A stretch of DNA of 31,667 bases, taken from positions 1 to 31,667 of the forward strand of contig CAZAEI010000013.1 of assembly GCA_964484305.1 (NCBI GenBank), in the 5' to 3' direction. Below, piece by piece: positions 8,556-14,848 of the stretch (position 1 is the first letter of the stretch; every line of letters begins with the position of its first letter). Source of the stretch: DAOVFN01 sp964484305 (GTDB lineage: Archaea; Aenigmatarchaeota; Aenigmatarchaeia; QMZP01). The position numbers and the translations under genes were made by a program. The notes under the pieces are model-generated. The model saw only the letters and a list, made by a program, of their open reading frames with translations, searched no databases and was not told the DNA's origin.

Positions 8556-8766
8556 ACAAAATAACCCAGAAATCACGATGCTGATGTTATCCCTTTGTGC
8601 ATATCATACTCTTCACATACACAAGTCAAATCGATTCCCATCAGGGAATCTTTGCATGAACTGGAAACCCAGTCTATGTGTTGGCCACAAGGTCCCATAG
8701 GGACTCCTGGTCCCATAAGCTGCATGAAATACTGGAGAACAAGAACCAGCATCATGCGACATATAT
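8556..8766 (+). other. Non-coding stretch with stable hairpins
   Basis: No convincing gene. GATTCCC-ATCA-GGGAATC (8633-8650) is a perfect 7-bp hairpin. GTCCC-ATA-GGGAC (8692-8704) is a perfect 5-bp hairpin. GGTCCCATA occurs twice, at 8691 and 8709. Together with the TATA box at 8515 this could be a small structured RNA. A 60-codon frame on the minus strand (8573-8755) with several cysteines is the only other candidate, and I do not trust it. Confidence 0.3.
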
Positions 8767-8884
8767 AAAGGAGCAGGATTTGGTTAGCATGGGCTCTAAG
8801 GATATGCTGTTTTTAGGAGACTTTCGTGGTCTTTGGAGGTCTCTGCTAACTTTTGACAAAAAAAGATAAGGAAGGAGAAGGCCA
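8767..8884 (+). promoter_or_regulatory. Structured leader copy L2
   Basis: The second copy of the leader seen at 151-252. It shares AAAGGAGC-GGATTTG-TTAGC at the start and GGAGACTT...GTCTTTGGAGGTCTC near 8816-8843. GGAGAC can pair with GTCTTT (with two G-U pairs) or with the later GGTCTC, which again gives two exclusive folds. An SD (AAGGAGAAGG) lies just before ATG 8885. Confidence 0.5.
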
Positions 8885-9397
8885 ATGGATAGATATCATA
8901 TAATTTTTGCAATTATTTTCGCAATTATACTTCTTCTTGGAGTACTTCTTGGAGTAGGCTTTTGGATTAAATACATTTCCCCGACTGCAGATTTAGCAGA
9001 TTTAGACAACATGGGAATAAAACAGCTGTTAGAAACACATGCAGCAGAATTTTATCCTGGTATCCAGATACCAGGCAAATTTGAAGAGTTATATAAAGAA
9101 ATTACTGGTGAAGATAAACCTGATAATGTGGGGTTGGTAGTCCTACCAATAGAAGCCTATCTAAAACATTATGAATATATTAGGAAAAGAAAACTCACGT
9201 TATTGAAGGATTTAGAGGAATTAAAGAAGGAAACTGCGTATATAGGTGGGGTAGAATTTACTGTTTTTGATGATAAATACGGAGAAAGTATTGTTGTGGT
9301 TCTCCAGAATAGGGAGGATCTTCTCTTAGAAGCTGTAAGTCGCGGAATAGGCCATCTTAAATACAATCGAACTCATAGAAAAATATGGAGTAGATGA
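8885..9397 (+). CDS. Membrane-anchored protein with frameshifted C-terminus
   Basis: 170 residues as read. It has a single N-terminal transmembrane helix (about 5-28), then a helical, charged domain of unknown family (GIKQLLETHAAEFYPGIQIP, KHYEYIRKRKLTLLKDLEEL). The last dozen codons (NRTHRKIWSR) look wrong. A +1 frame from about 9366 reads IELIEKYGVDEAWKKILGLR and ends in KELLREP at TGA 9459-9461, a far more natural helical tail. The original gene therefore probably ran to 9461 and carries a one-base frameshift, or there is a sequencing error, near 9355-9368. It is AT-rich, unlike pelota before it. Confidence 0.6.
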   Translation: MDRYHIIFAIIFAIILLLGVLLGVGFWIKYISPTADLADLDNMGIKQLLETHAAEFYPGIQIPGKFEELYKEITGEDKPDNVGLVVLPIEAYLKHYEYIRKRKLTLLKDLEELKKETAYIGGVEFTVFDDKYGESIVVVLQNREDLLLEAVSRGIGHLKYNRTHRKIWSR

Positions 9398-9495
9398 AGC
9401 CTGGAAAAAGATATTGGGCCTGAGAAATGAGGAGTTAAAAGAATTGTTAAGAGAACCCTGAGATTTTCAGATAATATAAAACCTTAGAATCATCC

Positions 9496-9585
9496 CTTCT
9501 CTGAGGTCTGGTGGAGGCCCGCAAAGGGTAGCCCGCATATGAGTATATGCGGAATCGTAGGTGAAGGGAAAGAAAGGATTAAAAG
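9496..9585 (+). promoter_or_regulatory. Structured leader copy L3
   Basis: CTTCTCTGAGGTCTGGTGGA and GGCCCGCAAA (9496-9524) match the CTTCTG...TGGAGGTCTCGCAAA part of the leader at 207-233. A perfect 8-bp hairpin CCGCATAT-GAGT-ATATGCGG follows at 9533-9552. It occupies the same place as the smaller CGCA/TGCG hairpins in the leaders at 10417 and 10958. SD-like purines lie before ATG 9586. Confidence 0.45.
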
Positions 9586-10395
9586 ATGAAAAAGGTTATT
9601 ATTATTTCTACACTGTATCTACTGTGTTTCTTGTTTGCGGCGGCGTTCTCCAGTGTCGTCCATGCAGAAATGGCTGAGGTGGTACCTCTCGGTAATGACA
9701 TCTTAATGGACCGTGCTGAGTTCGGCACCACCAAAATCATAGAGTGGACCACCGTTCCCATAGGATTCAGGGAGACAGACAAAGTCCCCCTGGTCGAAGG
9801 GACCAACTATCTGTGGAGAATTCATCTCATCATTCAACCAGAGAGACAAGTTACATACAGGGAAGAGTTAATCTACCCGGGTGGTCTATTAACACGGGAA
9901 AAAACCACATCCCCTCAAGACGGATGGATATGGGGAGCTTTCAGCGTAGTATCAGGCGACCCCGAAGGTGAATATGCCATAAGGGTATATATCCAGGGAA
10001 GACTTGCCAAGGTCTTCCGCTTTACGGTATTCTCCAGAACCCAGATTGGAGAAGAGTGGAGCCCCACGGGGGATGGCGGTTACATCCACGTGGCCAGGCA
10101 AGGCAGAACGGTATATATCAAGAAATGCCAGAGAGATGCCCTGAGAAGGCATCATCTCCCATGGGCTTTCTCGGAGGCCGTCTATCGCTCCCTTCTTAAT
10201 GGGGGATTCTCTGCCGCCTCGGATGGCAAGGCAGACATTGCCATCCACCCCTTTCATTTAAGTCAATCCAAAGCCCTTGTGGATGTAATTGACTCAAACT
10301 ATGGGAAACACCTCGCTCAGCCTAGGCTGACCGAGGAAAACTTTAATACCGTTCTCCAGCACGTTATGTTAATGGTGCTGGAACATGTCCGATAA
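9586..10395 (+). CDS. Secreted protein with signal peptide, unknown function
   Basis: 269 residues. The N-terminal signal peptide (KKVIIISTLYLLCFLFAAAF) has a likely SPase I site after VVHA at about residue 27. The mature part is beta-rich with a sandwich-like stretch (GEYAIRVYIQGRLAKVFRFT) at about 130-150. A C-terminal helical part holds KCQRDALRRHHLPW. No family is recognised and no catalytic motif is obvious. It sits in island 2 with its own structured leader. Codon use is more AT-balanced than in the adjacent archaeal genes. Confidence 0.7.
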   Translation: MKKVIIISTLYLLCFLFAAAFSSVVHAEMAEVVPLGNDILMDRAEFGTTKIIEWTTVPIGFRETDKVPLVEGTNYLWRIHLIIQPERQVTYREELIYPGGLLTREKTTSPQDGWIWGAFSVVSGDPEGEYAIRVYIQGRLAKVFRFTVFSRTQIGEEWSPTGDGGYIHVARQGRTVYIKKCQRDALRRHHLPWAFSEAVYRSLLNGGFSAASDGKADIAIHPFHLSQSKALVDVIDSNYGKHLAQPRLTEENFNTVLQHVMLMVLEHVR

Positions 10396-10416
10396 CAAAC
10401 TACCTGCGCAAACAAC

Positions 10417-10520
10417 GCCGGGATTAGCAGGCTGTATGGCATTATTCCCATATGCCGTGCAGCCTTCCGGCAAAACCTTTAACCCACGCATATTGCGGGG
10501 TCAACTAATTTTAAGGAGGT
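10417..10520 (+). promoter_or_regulatory. Structured leader copy L4
   Basis: About 80% identical to the leader at 10958-11060. AGGCTG (10429-10434) to CAGCCT (10460-10465) close a continuous 14-bp helix (10429-10442 with 10452-10465, two G-U pairs). The conserved string ACCTTTAACCC comes next, then a small CGCA-TAT-TGCG hairpin (10487-10497), then AAGGAGGT (10513-10520). The repeated use before unrelated genes points to a shared expression or recombination element. Confidence 0.55.
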
Positions 10521-10526
10521 ATGACG

Positions 10527-10955
10527 ATGAAGAATATGTTATTGTTGCCTATTTTGGCAATCTTCTCTCTGGCAATTCTGGGGGCTTGTGTGGGGCCTCA
10601 ACCTCAACCCACCCCAGATTCGAGCTTATTTCAAACTGTAAAAGTAGTTCCACTTACAGAGAAGCGCAACGGTGTGTATTTTGAACTCTACGTCACCGAT
10701 AGGAATGTTTATATCAGAACACCGTTTGCTCCGTACGTCCGAATATTCAGAGAAAACATGTATAATGCCCGGATTGCAGCCAGTGGGCGCTTACGAGCAG
10801 AGGTGGTGAAACTGTCAAGTCGACCCAGCAGTTTCTTCAGGTCAAATGGCCTGAGAAGAATAACGCACAATGCCACAATATACGGCTCTGATGCACATCT
10901 CGATGGAGAGTACATGGTTATGCCCCTTAGGGGAATAACCATAAGGTCTTATTAA
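10527..10955 (+). CDS. Small lipoprotein
   Basis: 142 residues with a hydrophobic signal and lipobox AILGAC (Cys21), then a Gln/Pro linker (GPQPQPTPD) and a beta-rich domain. Family unknown. ATG 10527 is preferred over ATG 10521 because AAGGAGGT ends at 10520, which gives 6 nt of spacing to 10527 and none to 10521. It is flanked on both sides by nearly identical structured leaders, so gene plus leader could be a unit. Confidence 0.7.
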   Translation: MKNMLLLPILAIFSLAILGACVGPQPQPTPDSSLFQTVKVVPLTEKRNGVYFELYVTDRNVYIRTPFAPYVRIFRENMYNARIAASGRLRAEVVKLSSRPSSFFRSNGLRRITHNATIYGSDAHLDGEYMVMPLRGITIRSY

Positions 10956-10957
10956 CC

Positions 10958-11060
10958 TAGGGATTATCAGGCTGCATTGCATTACCTCCATATTGCCGTG
11001 CAGCCTTCAGGCACAAACCTTTAACCCCCGCAGATTGCGAGGAAACTGATTCTAGGGAGG
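10958..11060 (+). promoter_or_regulatory. Structured leader copy L5
   Basis: The partner of L4. AGGCTG (10969-10974) pairs with CAGCCT (11001-11006), and the helix extends inward with one internal mismatch pair. The U-G pair next to the outer stem in L4 is C-G here, which keeps pairing. CGCA-GAT-TGCG (11029-11039) and GGGAGG follow, then ATG 11070. Confidence 0.55.
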
Positions 11061-11069
11061 TGATCAATC

Positions 11070-11186
11070 ATGAAAAGAACTTTCAACATCATAGCCTTAA
11101 TTGGTTTGGTCCTGTTTTTCTTTGTTAAATCTTCTATTGCCGGGGATATGAAGTTCCTCGGTTCAGAAGACATCCCAAATATGTGA
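11070..11186 (+). pseudogene. Signal-peptide fragment of the next gene
   Basis: A 38-codon frame with a good SD (AGGGAGGTGA). It starts MKRTFNIIALIGLVLFFF and has a likely cleavage site after SSIA, then GDMKFLGSEDIPNM and TGA at 11184-11186. The following frame has no signal or binding site of its own, and its upstream codons read on as KYVIRVITSY. The two pieces were therefore probably one exported protein, split by a one-base shift near 11160-11183. Confidence 0.55.
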
Positions 11187-11806
11187 TAAGGGTTATAACT
11201 TCTTACCCTGATTCATATGTAGAGGGACCGGCCATTGTAACCAGCAGAGGATCCACGTACGGTCTCGGGGTGAAGACCAAAGATATGGAAATCAGAGACA
11301 GAAAGACCGGTAAAACATACTCGGTGATAAAAGAGAGCGGATACATTTTCTGCGTAGAGAGTAGTGGCACTCAGATAATCGAGGATAAAGCAAAATTCGC
11401 TCTCTCTACCGCCCCGTTAGCTTACAACTCATTTGTCATCGTTAAGAAAACCAGCGAAGGTTACAGAATCCGTGAACAGAATATCTTCATGGAGTTTAAT
11501 GTAATCCCTGAAGGGCTCGGGAATGGTATTATCCCCATGACACGTGACGGTCTGAGTGAAAAGCGACTCTGGGCATTTGTTGATTCTGACGATGATAGGT
11601 TCATATCTTCGGAAGATATGAACAGATTTCCCCTGGAAAAGCTACGAAAACTCTTATTAGAGAAGACGATAGAAACCTTCCCTAACGGGGGAAGGGGGTT
11701 TGTCTTTGGCGGACCTGATAAATACTATGGTTCATCATTCACGTCAATTGATGTGATGGACCAGAAATCCGTTCTGGAGGATTTTGCAGCATTTGCCAAA
11801 AAATAA
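11183..11806 (+). CDS. Exported protein, mature part (frameshifted from its signal peptide)
   Basis: 207 residues, beta-rich at the N-terminus (SRGSTYGLGVKTKDMEIRDR), with one Cys near residue 60. A DSDDDRFISSEDMNRFPLEK stretch resembles an EF-hand-like calcium loop followed by a helix. Family not recognised. The only start in this frame is GTG 11183, which overlaps the stop of the signal-peptide frame at 11070-11186. Joining the two frames gives an intact secreted protein. It is the last gene of island 2 and is followed by a terminator hairpin. Confidence 0.6.
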   Translation: MIRVITSYPDSYVEGPAIVTSRGSTYGLGVKTKDMEIRDRKTGKTYSVIKESGYIFCVESSGTQIIEDKAKFALSTAPLAYNSFVIVKKTSEGYRIREQNIFMEFNVIPEGLGNGIIPMTRDGLSEKRLWAFVDSDDDRFISSEDMNRFPLEKLRKLLLEKTIETFPNGGRGFVFGGPDKYYGSSFTSIDVMDQKSVLEDFAAFAKK

Positions 11807-11811
11807 ACAAT

Positions 11812-11856
11812 GAGGCTCTGTCGTTTGGTTAAACCAACCGACACCCTCTTTATTTT
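11812..11856 (+). terminator. Hairpin terminator at end of island 2
   Basis: GAGG (11812-11815) pairs with CCTC (11845-11848). An inner stem TGTCG-TTGG pairs with CCAA-CGACA (11819-11843, one mismatch). It is followed by TTTATTTTG. It ends the last bacterial-like gene and faces the end of hisS on the other strand. Confidence 0.65.
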
Positions 11857-11869
11857 GTCAACTTAACGG
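11856..11869 (+). repeat. Island-end motif copy 2 (TGTCAACTTAACGG)
   Basis: Matches 13 of 14 bases with 2475-2488. It ends two bases before the hisS stop codon. Both copies lie directly after an island terminator. Confidence 0.35.
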
Positions 11870-11870
11870 G

Positions 11871-13169
11871 TTACACCTTCCCGAAGTTCTTGGCCATCTG
11901 GGACATGGTAAGGCCGGCCTCCTTGCCCGTTTTCATGTCCCTTACGGTGAAGCGGTCCTTCTTGAGCTCTGCCGGCCCAACGAACACGGCAAAGGGGATG
12001 CCCTCGGCATTTATATAGGCCATCTGCTTCCTGACATCGCGGCCCATGAGGTCTGTCTCTGCATTGGCGAACTTGGACCTGATCTCTTGGGCCACCCTTA
12101 CGGCATCAGTCCTGACAGAGTCATCCACAGCCACCACGAACACCTCTGTCCTTGTCCCGGGCTGCTTGAACATGCCCTCGCTTTCCATTATCTCATATAT
12201 CCTCTCAATCCCCAGGGATATGCCCACGGCAGGGGTCCACTTCCCCCCATAGAGCTCTATCAGGTTGTCATAGCGGCCTCCCCCTGCAACACTGCCCACG
12301 TTCTTCCCCGTATCTATAGACACCTCGAATATGGGACCTGTATAGTAGTCAAGGCCTCTCACGAGGCTGAAGTCTATCTCCAGGAACTTCCCGATTCCAT
12401 ATACCATGCACTTATCCACGAGCTCCCTCAGCTCATCCAGGCCCCGGTCAGCAACAGTCGAGGCCTCTATCTCAGGCCTGCTCCTGAGCATGCTTGTAGG
12501 GGAGCCCCGCCTCTCAATGGCCTTCATTATGGCCTCTGCCTTTCTGGGCGACAGCAGCGACTTCAGCTCCTTCCTGACCCCCCCAGGGCCTATCTTCTCC
12601 ATCTTGTCCAGAACCCTCAGAACCTCGGCTTCTCCGCCCTTCCTGACACCGGAAGCCTCCATTATCCCATTGAGTATCTTCCTGTTGTTTATCCTTACCC
12701 TAAACTTCCTGAACCCGAGCTGAAACAGCGCGTTCACCGCCAGGGCCAGGCACTCGGCCTCGCAGTCGAGCTTGTCCGAGCCCACTATGTCGGCATCAGC
12801 CTGCAGGAACTCCCTCAGCCTCCCGGCCTGGGGCCTGTCATACCTCCAGGCCCTGCCTATCTGGTACCTCTTGAATGGCTTGGGAAGCTGCGGGTTCGCG
12901 GCAACCACCCTGGCCAGGGGAACAGTCAGGTCAAACCTCAGGCCCATACCCCTCTTGGCCTTGTCCCTGAAATAGTATATCTCATCCTTGACAGCCTCCC
13001 CGCCGCTACCCTTCTTGGAGAGGAGCTCCCAGCTCTCAAAAGCAGGGGTTCCGAGCGGCTGGAATCCGTAGTCCTCAAATACGGCCCTGACCATTTCAAG
13101 GAGATACTCCCGCTTAATCATCTCGGCCGGCATGAAGTCCCTTGTCCCCCTGGGCGGCTGGATGGCCAT
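11871..13169 (-). CDS. hisS: Histidyl-tRNA synthetase
   Basis: A class II synthetase that charges tRNA-His, 432 residues, normal length. Motif 1 region GTRDFMP at 8-14; LRFDLTVPLAR at 77-87; motif 2 RYQIGRAWRYDRPQAGR at 101-117; the histidine-binding loop LVRGLDYYTGP near 265-275; GGGRYDNLI and motif 3 AVGISLGIERI near 295-330; then the C-terminal anticodon-binding domain (EVFVVAVDD to the end). It is the last gene of a minus-strand run that includes a HisG-like gene and a tRNA-His-like sequence. AAGGTGATAAC precedes the ATG. Its GC content is high, in contrast to the AT-rich genes just upstream. Confidence 0.96.
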   Translation of the reverse strand: MAIQPPRGTRDFMPAEMIKREYLLEMVRAVFEDYGFQPLGTPAFESWELLSKKGSGGEAVKDEIYYFRDKAKRGMGLRFDLTVPLARVVAANPQLPKPFKRYQIGRAWRYDRPQAGRLREFLQADADIVGSDKLDCEAECLALAVNALFQLGFRKFRVRINNRKILNGIMEASGVRKGGEAEVLRVLDKMEKIGPGGVRKELKSLLSPRKAEAIMKAIERRGSPTSMLRSRPEIEASTVADRGLDELRELVDKCMVYGIGKFLEIDFSLVRGLDYYTGPIFEVSIDTGKNVGSVAGGGRYDNLIELYGGKWTPAVGISLGIERIYEIMESEGMFKQPGTRTEVFVVAVDDSVRTDAVRVAQEIRSKFANAETDLMGRDVRKQMAYINAEGIPFAVFVGPAELKKDRFTVRDMKTGKEAGLTMSQMAKNFGKV

Positions 13170-13178
13170 GTTATCACC

Positions 13179-13826
13179 TTAATATTTTGTCTCGCTAGCT
13201 CTTAAATTCAGACCCTTATCTTGTGATATAATACCTCTTACCCTTTTGCTGTTCTTTCTATCTGATATCAGCACAGCATAGCTGTCCATTATCTTCTCAT
13301 ACCTTTCCAATCTGGATTCCCTTACTGTTTTGCCAGAGTTTATGTTGTCAATAACAACGTCTATAAGACCAGCCTTCACCCACCCCTCTGTCTTGCCGCG
13401 CTTGACCTCGACCTCTCCTGATGTCCCCTCGATATCACTAAATTCCATTCCCTTCTCATTCATATATTTCATGGCTAGACCCTTATATGCAGAAACCACT
13501 CTGATAGGTTCAATAAGGGGTCTTTCAGGATTCCTAATTGACCACACCTCTGCCTCCCCAAAAGGAAGCTCCTCTACTATCACAATATTTCTGCCTCTTC
13601 CAGAAAGCTTATAGTCCTCTAGCCAGTCAAGACCTGTTATCCCAAACAGCGCACCATACTCCACCGCTCTTGGTACATCCCTTGAATCAATCCTCATAAA
13701 TGAGTATCCATTAATCTTCTGTACCATCTCCCTTGATTCCAGATCAGGTGCCTCACCAAACATATCCCTAATATAATCAAGTGCTCCGTATTTCCCCAAC
13801 CTCTCTGGAAACGCAATGAACCACAT
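13179..13826 (-). CDS. HisG-like ATP phosphoribosyltransferase domain
   Basis: 215 residues. The pattern matches HisG, which joins PRPP to ATP in the first step of histidine synthesis: IAFPERLG at the start, SRDVPRAVEYGALFGITGLD (about 48-67), ELPFGEAEVWSIRNPE, then RVVSAYKGLAMKYMNEKG and the PRPP loop region AGLIDVVIDNINSGKTVRES. The family usually has D-x-x-x-TG-x-T-L where this one has DNINSGKTV. An insert (KRGKTEGW) sits in the GxxE loop, so it is diverged. No other his gene is visible. The start is ATG 13826 (GTG 13829 possible). It lies 9 nt before hisS and 11 nt after the racemase, so the three are probably co-transcribed. AT-rich compared with hisS. Its real substrate is uncertain. 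Confidence 0.65.
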   Translation of the reverse strand: MWFIAFPERLGKYGALDYIRDMFGEAPDLESREMVQKINGYSFMRIDSRDVPRAVEYGALFGITGLDWLEDYKLSGRGRNIVIVEELPFGEAEVWSIRNPERPLIEPIRVVSAYKGLAMKYMNEKGMEFSDIEGTSGEVEVKRGKTEGWVKAGLIDVVIDNINSGKTVRESRLERYEKIMDSYAVLISDRKNSKRVRGIISQDKGLNLRASETKY

Positions 13827-13837
13827 CACCCTTCATA

Positions 13838-14548
13838 TCAATCACCCCTCTTCTTTACGAGATTAAACCCGGTTGCATATCTTATGGTAGATTCAGCTAG
13901 AACCTCAATGGTATTAAAAACCTCTACATTCACATCATCTTGTTTCAATAAAACCGGTATATCTGTACAACCTAGTATTATGGCTTCTGCACCTTTGTTT
14001 TTCAATCCCCTAATAATGGTCTTCAATACCTCTTTATCCTTCTCTAGTTTCTTTCCAGCAAGTATGTTCAGAATTATCCGTGTTACCTTATCCTGCTCTT
14101 CTGGAACAACCAACCCTATTTCGAATTTCTCAAAAGCACTGTTGTAATTTCCGTTCACGATCGTCGTTTCTGTTGCAAGCAAACCCACTTTCTTGTATCC
14201 CACCGATTTAACCTTCTTCGCTGTCTCTTCTATAATACTCAAAAACGGAATTGAGATTTCCTTTTTCATATCCCGGTAAAAATACTCAGCTGTGTTGCAC
14301 GGCATTGTGATAAAGTCCACTCCTATGGATTCGAGCCTCTTTATCCCTTCAATCAAGGCGGGTAAGACTCTCTCTGGATTTCCCAACCCTTCAACAATAT
14401 CAGGGATTGGGAGGTTGTATATAAGAATCTCTGGATAATCCTTATCATATTGTGCACCATATTGCTTCTGGCACTGTTTTATAAGCTCTTGATAAAACAT
14501 GGCAGTGGACTCTGGACCCATTCCTCCTAAAACACCAATAGTTTTCAT
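13838..14548 (-). CDS. Aspartate/glutamate racemase family protein
   Basis: 236 residues from ATG 14548. MKTIGVLGGMGPEST is the classic start of PLP-independent Asp/Glu racemases, which invert the alpha carbon using two cysteines. Both are present: Cys84 in MPCNTAEYF and Cys194 in LGCTDIPVL. Aspartate racemase is the closest guess; hydantoin or other amino-acid racemases are possible. The reading frame is open upstream through the tRNA-His-like sequence into an AbrB-type domain without a stop, so a fused protein of 300 or more residues is formally possible. I prefer ATG 14548 because family members begin there, although no binding site is visible. AT-rich. Confidence 0.85.
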   Translation of the reverse strand: MKTIGVLGGMGPESTAMFYQELIKQCQKQYGAQYDKDYPEILIYNLPIPDIVEGLGNPERVLPALIEGIKRLESIGVDFITMPCNTAEYFYRDMKKEISIPFLSIIEETAKKVKSVGYKKVGLLATETTIVNGNYNSAFEKFEIGLVVPEEQDKVTRIILNILAGKKLEKDKEVLKTIIRGLKNKGAEAIILGCTDIPVLLKQDDVNVEVFNTIEVLAESTIRYATGFNLVKKRGD

Positions 14549-14848
14549 ACATTTTTGAGGGCCAGGGCCGGGATTTTCACCCGGTCCAGGGGATCCACAA
14601 TCCCCTATGCTTTTGATTACACCACCCCGGCCATTTTCTTCAAAAGAAAGCCTTCGGCTGTCTGATTTTCCTGCCAAAGTCAGGACTATCCTGCACTCAG
14701 ACAAATCAAAGTCCAGAAGAACCTCAGAGCCCTTTAACAATCCCAGGCTCCTTCTTATATCGCTCGGTATCGATACCCTTCCCTTGGAATCAACCCTTAC
14801 CTTTCGAGAATCAGGACTGGCTTTGACCTCACTTCTCTCGAAGATGAA
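14549..14848 (-). CDS. AbrB/SpoVT-type DNA-binding domain, start unclear
   Basis: The frame reads VKASPDSRKVRVDSKGRVSI and then PSDIRRSLGL-LKGSEVLLDFD, a clear AbrB/MazE/SpoVT swapped-hairpin motif (V-D-S-K-G-R-V-S-I-P) used by transition-state regulators and antitoxins. The frame opens after TAG at 14849-14851 but has no ATG or GTG before the motif. A frame one base off (14829-14921) starts GTG, reads MIDYCPFEEGSVKVYKAMDM then TGDLVHLREK, and stops at 14829. Joining the two by a one-base shift gives a natural protein, so the gene is probably frameshifted or starts at a rare codon. Downstream it runs through the tRNA-like sequence (GDCGSPGPGENPGPGP) into the racemase. Confidence 0.5.
14560..14632 (-). 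tRNA. tRNA-His-like element (GUG) with altered elbow bases
   Basis: The minus strand folds into a full cloverleaf. The acceptor GCCGGGG (14631-14625) pairs with CCCTGGC (14567-14561), with one G-U pair. G-1 (14632) faces C73 (14560), the tRNA-His identity pair. The D stem GTGT/GCAT has 4 pairs, two of them G-U. The anticodon stem is GGGGA/TCCCC with loop TTGTGGA, anticodon GTG (14598-14596). The variable loop has 4 nt. The T stem is CCGGG/CCCGG. U8, A14, A21, U33, R37 and A58 are in place. The D loop AATCAAAA lacks G18G19 and the T loop TGAAAAT lacks T55C56, so the usual elbow contact cannot form. It may be a tRNA mimic, an unusual working tRNA or a decayed copy. It lies 11 nt before the racemase ATG and in an operon with hisS. 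Confidence 0.6.

Noticed and set aside
8573..8755. 60-codon minus-strand frame with several cysteines
   Set aside because: No binding site or TATA box, and its DNA is occupied by perfect hairpins that suit an RNA better.
2513..8761. ATCATGCGACA shared at 2513-2523 and 8751-8761
   Set aside because: Eleven-base matches are expected by chance many times in a window of this size; flanking similarity is weak.
9496..9560. c-di-GMP-I (GEMM) riboswitch
   Set aside because: GCAAA and GGCC-like strings recall it, but the ordered conserved blocks and the GGTAGGTAGC-like part are missing.
10396..11070. Integron cassette array with attC sites
   Set aside because: One gene per leader and repeated palindromes suggested it, but no RYYYAAC/GTTRRRY end pairs of the right spacing were found and there is no integrase in the window.
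12087..13205. 372-codon open frame on the plus strand opposite hisS
   Set aside because: It mirrors hisS, which has every family motif; long antisense frames are expected in GC-rich genes with this codon use.
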